NCBI GenBank assembly: GCA_016775335.1
Contig: JAEUGJ010000010.1
Location: 74,987 to 138,986 of the forward strand
Direction: 5' to 3'
Source of the DNA: Mogibacterium sp.
GTDB lineage: Bacteria; Bacillota; Clostridia; Peptostreptococcales; Anaerovoracaceae
Length of the DNA stretch: 64,000 nt
A program made the translations under genes and the position numbers. The notes under the pieces were generated by a model. That model was given only the letters and a program-made list of their open reading frames with translations. It made no database searches and was not told the origin of the DNA. How positions within the stretch are numbered: position 1 is the stretch's first letter; every line of letters begins with the position of its first letter. Positions 16,785 to 24,666 of this stretch are shown here, in pieces.

Positions 16785-19700
16785 ATGAAGAAAAAGACTC
16801 ACCGAATGAAGACCGCAGGGAAAAAGCTGACGGTACTGGCGCTGGCTTGCGGAATGACGATTAGCATGATGCCGTTCCAAGCCGCAGCGGCGACGGAATC
16901 GGAACTGCCGAACCTGGCCGCCTCCGCCAAGGGGAGCCGCCTCACCGGATCCGTCAATTCCGGGAAGAAGTATCCGGAATGCGTACCGAATCAGGTGGTA
17001 GTGCAGTACAAGGAAGGCGCCGTTACCACGGATGCGCCGACGGCCAAGGAGAAGAAGATGGCCCGCCGGGCAGCCACGGCGGAATCCTTCGGTAGCGCCA
17101 TGAAGGAGAAGTCCGGCGATCGGCAGAAGAAGGCGGAGAACACGTTGGGACAGCAGGCGGCAATTCTGGAGAAATCCCTGGATAAATATGAGATTCAGGA
17201 TACGATTGCCCTGACCCCGACGAAATCCTCGGAGGACGAGACGGTCATCAGTATCGTTTCCTCGAAGGACGGCAGCGCCAAGACTTTGGCAAAGGAACTG
17301 GAGAAGAACCCGGAAATCGAGAACGCGGAACCGAACTATATTTTTGAGGCGAAGGACACGGCATCTCAGACGGGATGGAACGACGAGTACCTCCGCACCG
17401 CATGGCAGCTGGACGGCATTCACGCCTCCGCCGGCTGGGATGCCTATGACAAAACCCCGGAGAAATCCGCAAAGGACGTGGTGGTTGCGGTAATGGATAC
17501 GGGAATCGATTACGAACACGAGGAACTGAAGAGCCATATGTGGAAGGCCCCGAAGGGCTTTAAGCTTACCGGTACCTACGGACACGATTTTGTAGAGGAA
17601 GAGGCGGACTTCTGGGACATCCTCCTGGGCGGCAATACTTCCGATGATCCGGACGGCATCGATCCTATGGACCAGAACGGCCACGGCACCCACTGCGCCG
17701 GCATCATCGCGGCACAGGCCAACAACGGCACCGGCACCGCCGGCGTATTCGGCAGCGACAAATCCGGCGACAGCAGCGGCATCCGGCTGATGGGCGTTCG
17801 GGTGCTGGACAGCGACGGCAGCGGCACCCTGAGCGGAATCCTCAAAGGTTTCTACTATACTATCCGGGCCAAGCAGCTGGGCGTGAACCTGAAAGCCATC
17901 AACTGCTCCTTTGGCGGGGAAGTGGATTCCGACATTTACGACTCCGTCATCGACGAAGCGGGCAAAGCGGGCATTCTCACCATCTGCGCCGCCGGAAACG
18001 AGGCGTCGGACAACGACGTAACCGCCAGTGCTCCGGCCAACACCGGCTCCGATTACGGCGTTTCGGTGGCGGCCTCCGGCGAGGACGGCACCCTGGCATC
18101 CTACTCCAACTACGGAAAGCGGAACGTGGACGTGATGGCGCCGGGCACCAACATCCTCTCCTCAGTGAGCTATTCGAACTACACCCCGTGGCTGTACTCC
18201 GCCGATAAGGTGAAACAGCTGTCGGAGTATTACGGAGAATTCAATAAGGATTCCATAAAAGAAAACGGCATCACCCCGGTAACCGGTACGGACGCTTCCG
18301 GCAAATCCATCGACGGCATGAAGGAGTTCGGCGCCGCGGTGACCGGAAAGAAGCTGAGCAAGGGCAGCAAGGGAAAAGCGGAGCTGTCCATCGACGAATC
18401 CGAAGACGCTAATTTCCGCGCCTCCGGCGACAAAACCGCGCTGAAGTGGAAGATCACCGGCGCAAAGAACGGGGACATGTTCCTGCTGTACTTCCCGTAT
18501 GAAAAGAGCGGGGAATCGGATGGATCCAACACCTATTGCAACATCGCATACCGGACCATCACCCGGGGCGGTGCCTCCGGATTCTTTATCGCGGGCGACA
18601 TTGCGGCGGACGTATCGGATCAGGGAACCATCCAGTCCCTGAACGTGGCCTCCGAGGATATCAACCAGACGGATTCCGGCATGAACGACGTGTGGAGAGC
18701 CGAAGGAAATACGGATTTGTTCTCCGCCGCAAATGCGAAGGGTCAGAACTTCGGCCTGGGATTCATCTATCAGGTGGGAGAAGAGGGGGATGCCACCATC
18801 GAAATCAGCTCCCTGGGAATTTCCAAAGCCGGTGCGGATGCGGATCGATTCGGCAAATACGCTCTGTACTCCGGAACCTCCATGGCTACTCCGGTGGTTA
18901 CCGGTTCCGTGGCCCTGATTGCGGCGATGAACCCGACTGCGGATGCGAAGCAGCTGAAATCCATCCTGTATCAGACCACCAACAATCAGTATAAGAACGA
19001 AGTATCCACCGGCGGCGGAATCGATTTCGACGAATACACCGCCGACAGCGTTTCCGCCAAACCGGCCGTCCGGTCGGCCAAGGTGGATCCGAAGAAGAAT
19101 CAGGTGATTCTGGAGGGCGCCGGATTCGGAACCAATCCGGAAATCACGGTGACCAATACGGTTCAGGACACCAAGCGGGATATCGCTTCCAAGGATGTGG
19201 CCTCCGACGGCAGCAAAATCACCATTTCCAATGCATCCTCGTACAATCTGGCGGGAAGCAGTATTGCTTTTAGCATAAAGAACGGAGAGAAGACGGGCAG
19301 AGGCACCTTCTACCTGGTAAAAGGAAATACCGAATACAAGAAGGAATTCGTCCTGTCGGATGAAGAGGAAGAAAAAAGCGACGCGGCTGCCCGCAACAAG
19401 GATTCCTCCTCCAAGGACCTGTTCGACGACGATGAGGAAGCGGGCTCCGATGGCGATAACGTCCAGTGGATTCCGAACGATATCCGGAAACTGGGATACG
19501 ATGCGGGGAGCGGAAATCTGTATACCGTGGACAAGGACGACTACGACCAGGTGGGTCAGAGCTTGGATGACGCGGTGAAGAAGTACGCGAAGAGCCGGGA
19601 GAAGAAGCATTTCCTCTGGAAGATTAAGAAGGGGGAAAGCCCGGAAATCACGCTGGTAACCAACGCAGTATATATGAGAGGCAGCGTCTACGAGATTATC

Positions 19701-20924
19701 AGCTGCGACCTGGGCGACCGGAAGTCCTACATGCTGGTGGGCATGGATGTGACCGGAAGCAAGAAGAACTGGACGGTATACTCCGATACGCTGATCGACA
19801 ATGGCAACATGCCGAGCACTGTCGATGAGGAGAGCGCCGGCTGCACCGCTTTGGCAGGAATGAACGGGAACCTGTATCTGGTAGGCGGTGCGAAGAAGGA
19901 CGGCAAGAAGATTACGCCGTCCGGTGAGACCTGGAGCTGCCCGGTAAAATCCGGCGCCGTGTGGAAGAAGAAGGCGAGCCTGCCGGAGGGTCTGTACGAC
20001 GGCAAGGTCTTCGCACAGAACGGAAAGCTGTACTACGTCTTGGGCCGAAACAGCAAGGACATCAATTACGACGTGATGGCCTTCGACGGCAGCAAGTGGC
20101 AGAAGGCGGGCACTCTGCCGAAGGTGCTGAACACAACCCTTACACAGGATGTGTTCGAACAGAATCTGGTAAGCTGCGCCGTGGGCCTGGATGCCAAGGG
20201 TATCGTGTTCGGAGGGGCCTCCTCCGACGGCAAGGGCGACACCTACCGGTTCAACACCTCCACCGGAAAAACCGAGGCACTGAGCTACACCCTCTGGGGA
20301 AAGGGCCAGGAGACGGCGGCTTATGGTTCGTCATCCGGAAACCGGTTCTATGCGGAATACGTGACCTACGATGACGATACCAGCTATGAGACGTTCAAGA
20401 GCATCCCGATTGAAAGCGCATACCGCACATTCAAAGTGAAGAAGACCGGCAAGGGCTCCGGCACGGTCACCGGCACAACCGGCGTCCTGAACGGGGAAAG
20501 CACCACGGTAAAAATCACACCGAAGAAGGGTTCCTACGTCTACTCCTACAGCATCAGCCGCTACGGCAAAAAGAAGAGCTTCAAGAAGCCGACGGCGGCC
20601 GCAAAGAAGTGTCAGAGCATTAAGCTGAAGGCCACGAAGAATGCCACGATTACGGTGCACTTCGGAAAAATCTGCACCAAGGTGAAGATCAACCGGAAAT
20701 CCGTGAGCCTGAAGCGGGGGAAGAGCATAAAGCTGAAGGCTTCCGCCAACGGCACCAACCGCAGCGTCACCTGGAAGGTGTCCAACCGGAAGTACGCCAA
20801 GGTAAGCAAATCCGGAAAGGTGACGATTCGGAGCAGCGCCCGCCGCGGCGCCAAAATCCGGGTCACCGCTCGCTCCAAGGAGAACCGAAAGCTGAAAGCC
20901 GTGTGCACGATTAAGATGAGATAG
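16785..20924 (+). CDS. Large secreted subtilisin-like serine protease (S8) with Big2-type domain
   Basis: A 1379-residue exported protease. A signal peptide (about 1-36, ending AAAA) is followed by a charged propeptide (to about 195) and the S8 catalytic domain: D238 in MDTGID, H300 in NGHGTHCAG, oxyanion N405 in AAGNE and S699 in GTSMATP. N405 and S699 are about 290 residues apart, against 66 in subtilisin, so some 220 residues are inserted before the Ser motif, possibly a PA-like or jelly-roll domain. Next come an Ig-like stretch, an acidic linker, a kelch-like region (about 1000-1220) and a lysine-rich C-terminus with a bacterial Ig-like 2 domain. No LPXTG or SLH motif is seen. ATG 16785 has only a weak GGGGTAAGAG site. 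Confidence 0.88.
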   Translation: MKKKTHRMKTAGKKLTVLALACGMTISMMPFQAAAATESELPNLAASAKGSRLTGSVNSGKKYPECVPNQVVVQYKEGAVTTDAPTAKEKKMARRAATAESFGSAMKEKSGDRQKKAENTLGQQAAILEKSLDKYEIQDTIALTPTKSSEDETVISIVSSKDGSAKTLAKELEKNPEIENAEPNYIFEAKDTASQTGWNDEYLRTAWQLDGIHASAGWDAYDKTPEKSAKDVVVAVMDTGIDYEHEELKSHMWKAPKGFKLTGTYGHDFVEEEADFWDILLGGNTSDDPDGIDPMDQNGHGTHCAGIIAAQANNGTGTAGVFGSDKSGDSSGIRLMGVRVLDSDGSGTLSGILKGFYYTIRAKQLGVNLKAINCSFGGEVDSDIYDSVIDEAGKAGILTICAAGNEASDNDVTASAPANTGSDYGVSVAASGEDGTLASYSNYGKRNVDVMAPGTNILSSVSYSNYTPWLYSADKVKQLSEYYGEFNKDSIKENGITPVTGTDASGKSIDGMKEFGAAVTGKKLSKGSKGKAELSIDESEDANFRASGDKTALKWKITGAKNGDMFLLYFPYEKSGESDGSNTYCNIAYRTITRGGASGFFIAGDIAADVSDQGTIQSLNVASEDINQTDSGMNDVWRAEGNTDLFSAANAKGQNFGLGFIYQVGEEGDATIEISSLGISKAGADADRFGKYALYSGTSMATPVVTGSVALIAAMNPTADAKQLKSILYQTTNNQYKNEVSTGGGIDFDEYTADSVSAKPAVRSAKVDPKKNQVILEGAGFGTNPEITVTNTVQDTKRDIASKDVASDGSKITISNASSYNLAGSSIAFSIKNGEKTGRGTFYLVKGNTEYKKEFVLSDEEEEKSDAAARNKDSSSKDLFDDDEEAGSDGDNVQWIPNDIRKLGYDAGSGNLYTVDKDDYDQVGQSLDDAVKKYAKSREKKHFLWKIKKGESPEITLVTNAVYMRGSVYEIISCDLGDRKSYMLVGMDVTGSKKNWTVYSDTLIDNGNMPSTVDEESAGCTALAGMNGNLYLVGGAKKDGKKITPSGETWSCPVKSGAVWKKKASLPEGLYDGKVFAQNGKLYYVLGRNSKDINYDVMAFDGSKWQKAGTLPKVLNTTLTQDVFEQNLVSCAVGLDAKGIVFGGASSDGKGDTYRFNTSTGKTEALSYTLWGKGQETAAYGSSSGNRFYAEYVTYDDDTSYETFKSIPIESAYRTFKVKKTGKGSGTVTGTTGVLNGESTTVKITPKKGSYVYSYSISRYGKKKSFKKPTAAAKKCQSIKLKATKNATITVHFGKICTKVKINRKSVSLKRGKSIKLKASANGTNRSVTWKVSNRKYAKVSKSGKVTIRSSARRGAKIRVTARSKENRKLKAVCTIKMR

Positions 20925-20992
20925 CCGCCGGCGAGTGGAAGGGCGCTGCCAAATTGGGAAGGCTCCGCCATTCCATTGAGATGTAAGAAGAG

Positions 20993-21034
20993 AACCCCGT
21001 CCCGAGAACGCATGCGCTCACGGACGGGGTTTCT
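20993..21034 (+). terminator. Protease gene terminator
   Basis: AACCCCGTCC (20993-21002) pairs with GGACGGGGTT (21022-21031), followed by TCT and T-poor sequence; a strong stem about 70 bases after the stop. Confidence 0.7.
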
Positions 21035-21170
21035 GATGGAAAAGTTCTTCTGGGGAAAAGGTTCGCACTTTTTCGTCGGAGAGTATAATCGAATCTCCCA
21101 CAAGCAGTTGCTTGAGAATTAGAATTTATTAATCGGATACAATAAAATATGCCTAGAATTTCAGAGCGAC

Positions 21171-21407
21171 TTCACGCTGTTCTACAGTTCTATGCTAATC
21201 AGCGTGAATATTTTTTTGTGATACACGGTTTCGCTATGTAATTATCTTCGCGCAAACCATCTTTTTAAAAAAGTTCACGCTTTTTGGAGGGATTTTTCAT
21301 TTTGGCGTGAATCACCGGTGGCAATCGGACGCTCCAAAATTAGAATTTTGCAAAAGCAGCGAATTACGTTCACGCTAAATCCGTGTTTTATGTCAAAAAG
21401 CGTGAAC
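21171..21407. repeat. Three TTCACGC/GCGTGAA palindromic units
   Basis: Inverted arms TTCACGC and GCGTGAA bound units at 21171-21208 and 21274-21311 (both exactly 38 bp) and GTTCACGC/GCGTGAAC at 21368-21407 (40 bp). Unit starts are about 103 and 94 bases apart. The sequence between the arms is not conserved. Confidence 0.7.
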
Positions 21408-21572
21408 TACCTTTAAATTTCTAGACATATGAGATTGTGCATGCAAACTTCAGATAATACAATTGGAATCGCACCTTTTGAACCGGACTTATATTAAGAT
21501 GAAGACGAAATGGATCCGCATACGGAAAGGCAAATCCCAAAGAAAGAGTGAAGACGCGAAAAAATGCAACGA

Positions 21573-21608
21573 AAAAGACAAGGCGATGGGGGGTGCCTTG
21601 TCTTTTCC
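21573..21608 (+). terminator. Orphan terminator-like hairpin
   Basis: AAAAGACAAGGC (21573-21584) with GCCTTGTCTTTT (21595-21606) then CC. No gene ends nearby on the plus strand, so it may end an unseen small RNA. Confidence 0.6.
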
Positions 21609-21649
21609 TTCGTGTTAACTTATGTTTGAGATTGGGTGGTGATAGAATT

Positions 21650-21677
21650 CTGTAAACAGTATCTCTTCTGTTTACAG
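21650..21677. repeat. 10-bp inverted repeat (dyad)
   Basis: CTGTAAACAG, 8 bases, CTGTTTACAG. A regulator site or small hairpin; no gene starts close by. Confidence 0.5.
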
Positions 21678-21777
21678 TTATTATTATATGCAAAAACCTT
21701 AAACCAACTTAAAGGATTGAAATATTAAAACGAAAAAATTTCAAGGCCCGGCGGCCGGGAAGGGATTTGGGCAAAGG

Positions 21778-21819
21778 AAAACGGATGCAGCCTGCGCGAG
21801 GCAGGCCGCATCCGTTTTT
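21778..21819. terminator. Terminator downstream of the DUF1858 gene
   Basis: AAAACGGATGC (21778-21788) pairs with GCATCCGTTTT (21808-21818), with an inner GCCTGC/GCAGGC stem. Works on either strand and probably ends the minus-strand DUF1858 transcript. Confidence 0.75.
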
Positions 21820-21945
21820 CATCTCCATTAATCGGTCGATTCCGGCTGCGCCGGAATCCCCGCATTTCCATGTTTGGTCGGCTGCGCCGGTCCCTGCCGT
21901 CGCTCCGCCGGTCGAGCTCGTCGAGCCGGACGTTTGAGCCGCGGA

Positions 21946-22146
21946 CTATTCTGCTTTTAATGCGTCGTTCAGAGCGTTCACCAGTACGTCCGCGTCGATG
22001 CCGTGAACCTGGGAAGCCTGCTCGATGGACTCACCCTGAGAAGCCGGGCAGCCGATGCACATCATTCCGTTCTGGAAAAATGTCTCGATCAGTTCCGGAT
22101 GTGCGGTGATAACGTCGCCGATGATGTTGTCCTTCGTAATTGCCAT
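21946..22146 (-). CDS. DUF1858 domain protein (small CxxC protein)
   Basis: A 66-residue protein that is a stand-alone DUF1858 domain, with the C30-I-G-C33 pair in the typical MMCIGCP context and the C-terminal ESIEQASQVHGID...LN pattern. DUF1858 domains also occur at the N-terminus of ScdA/RIC iron-sulfur repair proteins and are thought to be redox or metal linked; the role of the single-domain form is unknown. ATG 22146 follows GGGAG by eight bases. A promoter TTGCAT-17-TATTGT lies upstream. Confidence 0.88.
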   Translation of the reverse strand: MAITKDNIIGDVITAHPELIETFFQNGMMCIGCPASQGESIEQASQVHGIDADVLVNALNDALKAE

Positions 22147-22194
22147 GTATGTAACTCCCTTCATATTCCTTAGGAAAAATTTTCTACGAAAGTT

Positions 22195-22223
22195 ACAATA
22201 CCATTGATTTCAAGGAAATGCAA
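22195..22223 (-). promoter_or_regulatory. Promoter of the DUF1858 gene
   Basis: TTGCAT (22223-22218), 17-base spacer, TATTGT (22200-22195) on the minus strand, about 50 bases from the start codon. Confidence 0.5.
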
Positions 22224-22275
22224 CACCTTTCACAAATCTTTCATGCAAATTCCTATCTAATCACTCTGAATTTCC

Positions 22276-22304
22276 TTGCGGTGGGATTTTTGCCGTGATA
22301 AAAT
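22276..22304 (+). promoter_or_regulatory. gshA promoter
   Basis: TTGCGG (22276-22281), 17-base spacer, TAAAAT (22299-22304), 31 bases before the start codon. Confidence 0.5.
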
Positions 22305-22334
22305 CGTTTCCATATTGGGGGTAGGAGTAAAAAC

Positions 22335-23699
22335 ATGAAACGATTGGATAAAAATATTTTGATGGCGCGAATGGGGCTGGAAAAAGAAAGTCTTCGAGTA
22401 GACCGACGCGGCCGGTTGGCACAGACGCCCCACCCGTTTCCGGAGGATGCGGAACTGGATGTGGATTTCAGCGGGAATCAACTGGAATTTATCACGGGTG
22501 TGTGCGATTCCGCGGATGAGGTCTGGGAGGATTTGCGGCGGCTGCACCGGAAGGCGGCCTGGGTACTGAAAAATCGGGAGACCGGGCCGGAGTTCCTCTG
22601 GCCTTTCAGCAACCCGCCCTATATGCAGGCGGAAGGAGAGAATCCGCCCATGGAGTTCTATGGGGAGAAGGCCTGGAAGACGGAGTACCGGAATCACCTG
22701 AAGGAGCGGTACGGAACACAGCTGATGCTGTATTCCGGAATTCATTTTAACCTGTCCTTCCCGGCGGAATTCTGGGAGTCCCTTTCGGCGATAGGGGATG
22801 CAGGCGTTGGGACCGGCTGTGCCGGCGAAAATCTGCAGAATGCGGACGCCGCCTATTTGAATTTGGCGGCATGGACCACCCGGTATGCGTGGCTGATCGT
22901 GTACCTCTTCGCGGCCAGTCCGGTGCTGGACGAAAGTTATTTTAGCCCGGGGAAAAAAGTCGGCAGGCCTTGCATGAAATATGCCAGCCCGCGGAGCAGT
23001 GAAATCGGCTACTGGAACGATTTCGAGCCGGTGCTGGATTACCGCAGCTTGGAGGGGTACGTGGATTCCATCCAAAAATACACGGAGGACGGGACGCTGA
23101 TGTCCCCGGCGGAGCTGTACTATCCGGTGCGGCTGAAGCCGGCGGGGCTTTACGATGTGGAGCGCCTCCGGCAGGAAGGGGTGAGCCACATCGAGATTCG
23201 TGTAATCGACGAAAACCCGTACTCGGAAATCGGGATTTTCCGGGAGGACGTGCGGTTCCTGCACCTCCTGCTGGTGTATCTGGCGAGCCGGGCGCCGAAG
23301 TCGTTCCCGGAGGCGGAGCAGCGCCGGGCGCTGCGGGACATGAAGCGCGCCGCGTCGTTCGATGATTCCACTTGCCTTTCCAACGGCCTCAGCATCCGGG
23401 AGAACGCGGTGCAGGCTTTGCAGGAAATGGAAGAGTTCTTTGCGGGTGGCGCGGGCGCCGCCCCTGGCGGCTCCGCATCTGGTGACGGCTCCGCCCCCGT
23501 TGGGGTTGCAGCGCCGGTGACAGGCTCCGCCTCTGCCGAGTGGGCATATATCCGGGAAGCGTTGGATTTCCAGTGGCGGAAACTGGAACCCGGCGGTCGC
23601 CCGGCAGAGGTTATCCGGGAGAAATTCCGGGAAGGGTATAACCGAAAAGGTCTGGAATTGGCAAAAGCCCATAGCCGCAAGTTGTGTCAAGAGGACTAG
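22335..23699 (+). CDS. gshA: Glutamate-cysteine ligase
   Basis: A 454-residue enzyme of the GshA/GshAB-N type that makes gamma-glutamylcysteine with ATP. Recognisable segments are GLEKESLRVD near the start, DFSGNQLEFITGV (acidic active-site region), ERYGTQLMLYSGIHFNLSF, and VSHIEIRVIDENPYS. Near residues 370-400 it carries a Gly-Ala-Ser-Pro-rich stretch encoded by imperfect GGCTCCGC repeats, absent from typical GshA and probably a surface-loop expansion. No glutathione synthetase domain is fused and none is next door. TAGGAG precedes the ATG. The last codons are followed by a strong terminator at 23764. Confidence 0.88.
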   Translation: MKRLDKNILMARMGLEKESLRVDRRGRLAQTPHPFPEDAELDVDFSGNQLEFITGVCDSADEVWEDLRRLHRKAAWVLKNRETGPEFLWPFSNPPYMQAEGENPPMEFYGEKAWKTEYRNHLKERYGTQLMLYSGIHFNLSFPAEFWESLSAIGDAGVGTGCAGENLQNADAAYLNLAAWTTRYAWLIVYLFAASPVLDESYFSPGKKVGRPCMKYASPRSSEIGYWNDFEPVLDYRSLEGYVDSIQKYTEDGTLMSPAELYYPVRLKPAGLYDVERLRQEGVSHIEIRVIDENPYSEIGIFREDVRFLHLLLVYLASRAPKSFPEAEQRRALRDMKRAASFDDSTCLSNGLSIRENAVQALQEMEEFFAGGAGAAPGGSASGDGSAPVGVAAPVTGSASAEWAYIREALDFQWRKLEPGGRPAEVIREKFREGYNRKGLELAKAHSRKLCQED

Positions 23700-23763
23700 C
23701 TTGCAAAGGACCTGGGACACATCGGCCGCTATTATAATTCCGGCCGATTCCAAGATATCTTCG

Positions 23764-23814
23764 AGAATTGACGACGAACGGAGAGAGATAGGGCGTTCGT
23801 CGTCAATTCTTTTC
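23764..23814 (+). terminator. gshA terminator
   Basis: A perfect 17-bp stem, AGAATTGACGACGAACG (23764-23780) with its complement at 23794-23810, followed by TTTCC. Confidence 0.9.
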
Positions 23815-23836
23815 CTTTGGGATTTTTGATGCTGGT

Positions 23837-24216
23837 AAGTGATGAACGAAGGTCGGTGAGCGCCTTCCGTGCATCACTTTTCTTTTGAATGCGGCCCGAA
23901 TCTAATTCCTGCCGCCGGGGCAAATCGGGAAATTGATGCAGGAACGCTGCGAAAAAGGGGGCCTGCATCAATTGGCTTGTCGTCGCCGGGTCAATTAGCG
24001 AAAAGATGCCCGGCGGAAATAGCAGAAAGTAATGCAGGAAAGCATAAAACAGCCGCCCATGAATCACTTTAATTCCTGGTTGAAACAAAAGTAGAAAAAA
24101 GCCAATGCAAAAATGATTAGAAGTGATGCATGGGATGAAAAACCGGCGGTTCATGCATCAACTCCGGAAGTGCAGTTGATGCATGAGGCGGAAAAACAAG
24201 GGGGCCAACATCACTT
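23837..24216. repeat. Five 43-bp palindromic units with AAGTGATG/CATCACTT-type arms
   Basis: Units at 23837-23879, 23931-23973, 24027-24069, 24121-24163 and 24174-24216, each exactly 43 bp from arm to arm. Arms vary (AAGTGATG, AATTGATGCAGG, AAGTAATG, AGTTGATG) but stay largely complementary within a unit. Starts are 94, 96, 94 and 53 bases apart. The middle parts are not obviously alike. Confidence 0.75.
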
Positions 24217-24247
24217 TCTTCCGTTATCCCGCCCGGCGCCCCTCCCG

Positions 24248-24299
24248 GTTGGCGTCGCCCCGCCGGCAAAGCCTTATCCCACCGTCGGGCCACGCCAAC
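24248..24299. repeat. 52-bp palindromic element, single copy
   Basis: Arms GTTGGCGT and ACGCCAAC bound exactly 52 bp, with the core CCGCCGGCAAAGCCTTAT then CCACCGTCGGG shared with the 36.6 and 63.8 kb copies. A second left arm at 24409 has no right partner. Confidence 0.75.
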
Positions 24300-24570
24300 A
24301 GGCCGTGCACTTCTACCGAAGGGCCCAACTTCTCAAAGAATCTAACCGGCTCCCGAAGATCCCCAACTTCCCAAAGGGCCTAATTCCGGCCGCGCGGCGC
24401 CCCTCCCTGTTGGCGCCGCCCCGTTCAAATCGAAATTTAGTAGGGACAACCGGTATAAAAAGTGAAAAATAAGCCTTTTTTTACAATTGCAACCGAAAAA
24501 TAAAATTGTATCCATAAAAAAATCAAGAGCTTTCCGAGGGAAGTATTAATTTTTTGAGTAGCCGGACCGG

Positions 24571-24598
24571 TTGAATTATTTGTTGAAAGTGTTACAAT
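24571..24598 (+). promoter_or_regulatory. Promoter of the aminopeptidase P gene
   Basis: TTGAAT (24571-24576), 16-base spacer, TACAAT (24593-24598). A short hairpin (AACACG..CGTGTT) follows in the leader. Confidence 0.5.
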
Positions 24599-24666
24599 TT
24601 TGACTAGGTATAGAACACGGTCTATGCTCCGGAGTTCTACCGCGTGTTATTAAGGAGGGAAACAAA

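Larger units (their letters stand above)
20925..21945. other. Gene-free interval with terminators and palindrome array
   Basis: No convincing gene in 1 kb. It holds the protease terminator, three TTCACGC/GCGTGAA palindromes (21171-21407), a hairpin with T-run at 21573, a 10-bp dyad at 21650, a further terminator at 21778 and small GC-rich hairpins at 21839-21940. A reading frame of 90 codons on the minus strand at 21421-21693 has no ribosome site and crosses the terminator-like hairpin. Confidence 0.6.
23700..24666. other. Gene-free interval with palindrome array and Xaa-Pro peptidase promoter
   Basis: No convincing gene in about 960 bases. From left to right: gshA terminator, five 43-bp palindromes (23837-24216), a 52-bp palindromic element (24248-24299), an imperfect direct repeat starting CCCAACTT (24324 and 24362), a lone left arm (24409-24415), and an A+T-rich promoter region for the peptidase. 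Confidence 0.6.

Noticed and set aside
21421..21693. 90-codon minus-strand gene
   Set aside because: No ribosome site, no recognisable sequence, and it crosses a terminator-like hairpin and a dyad.
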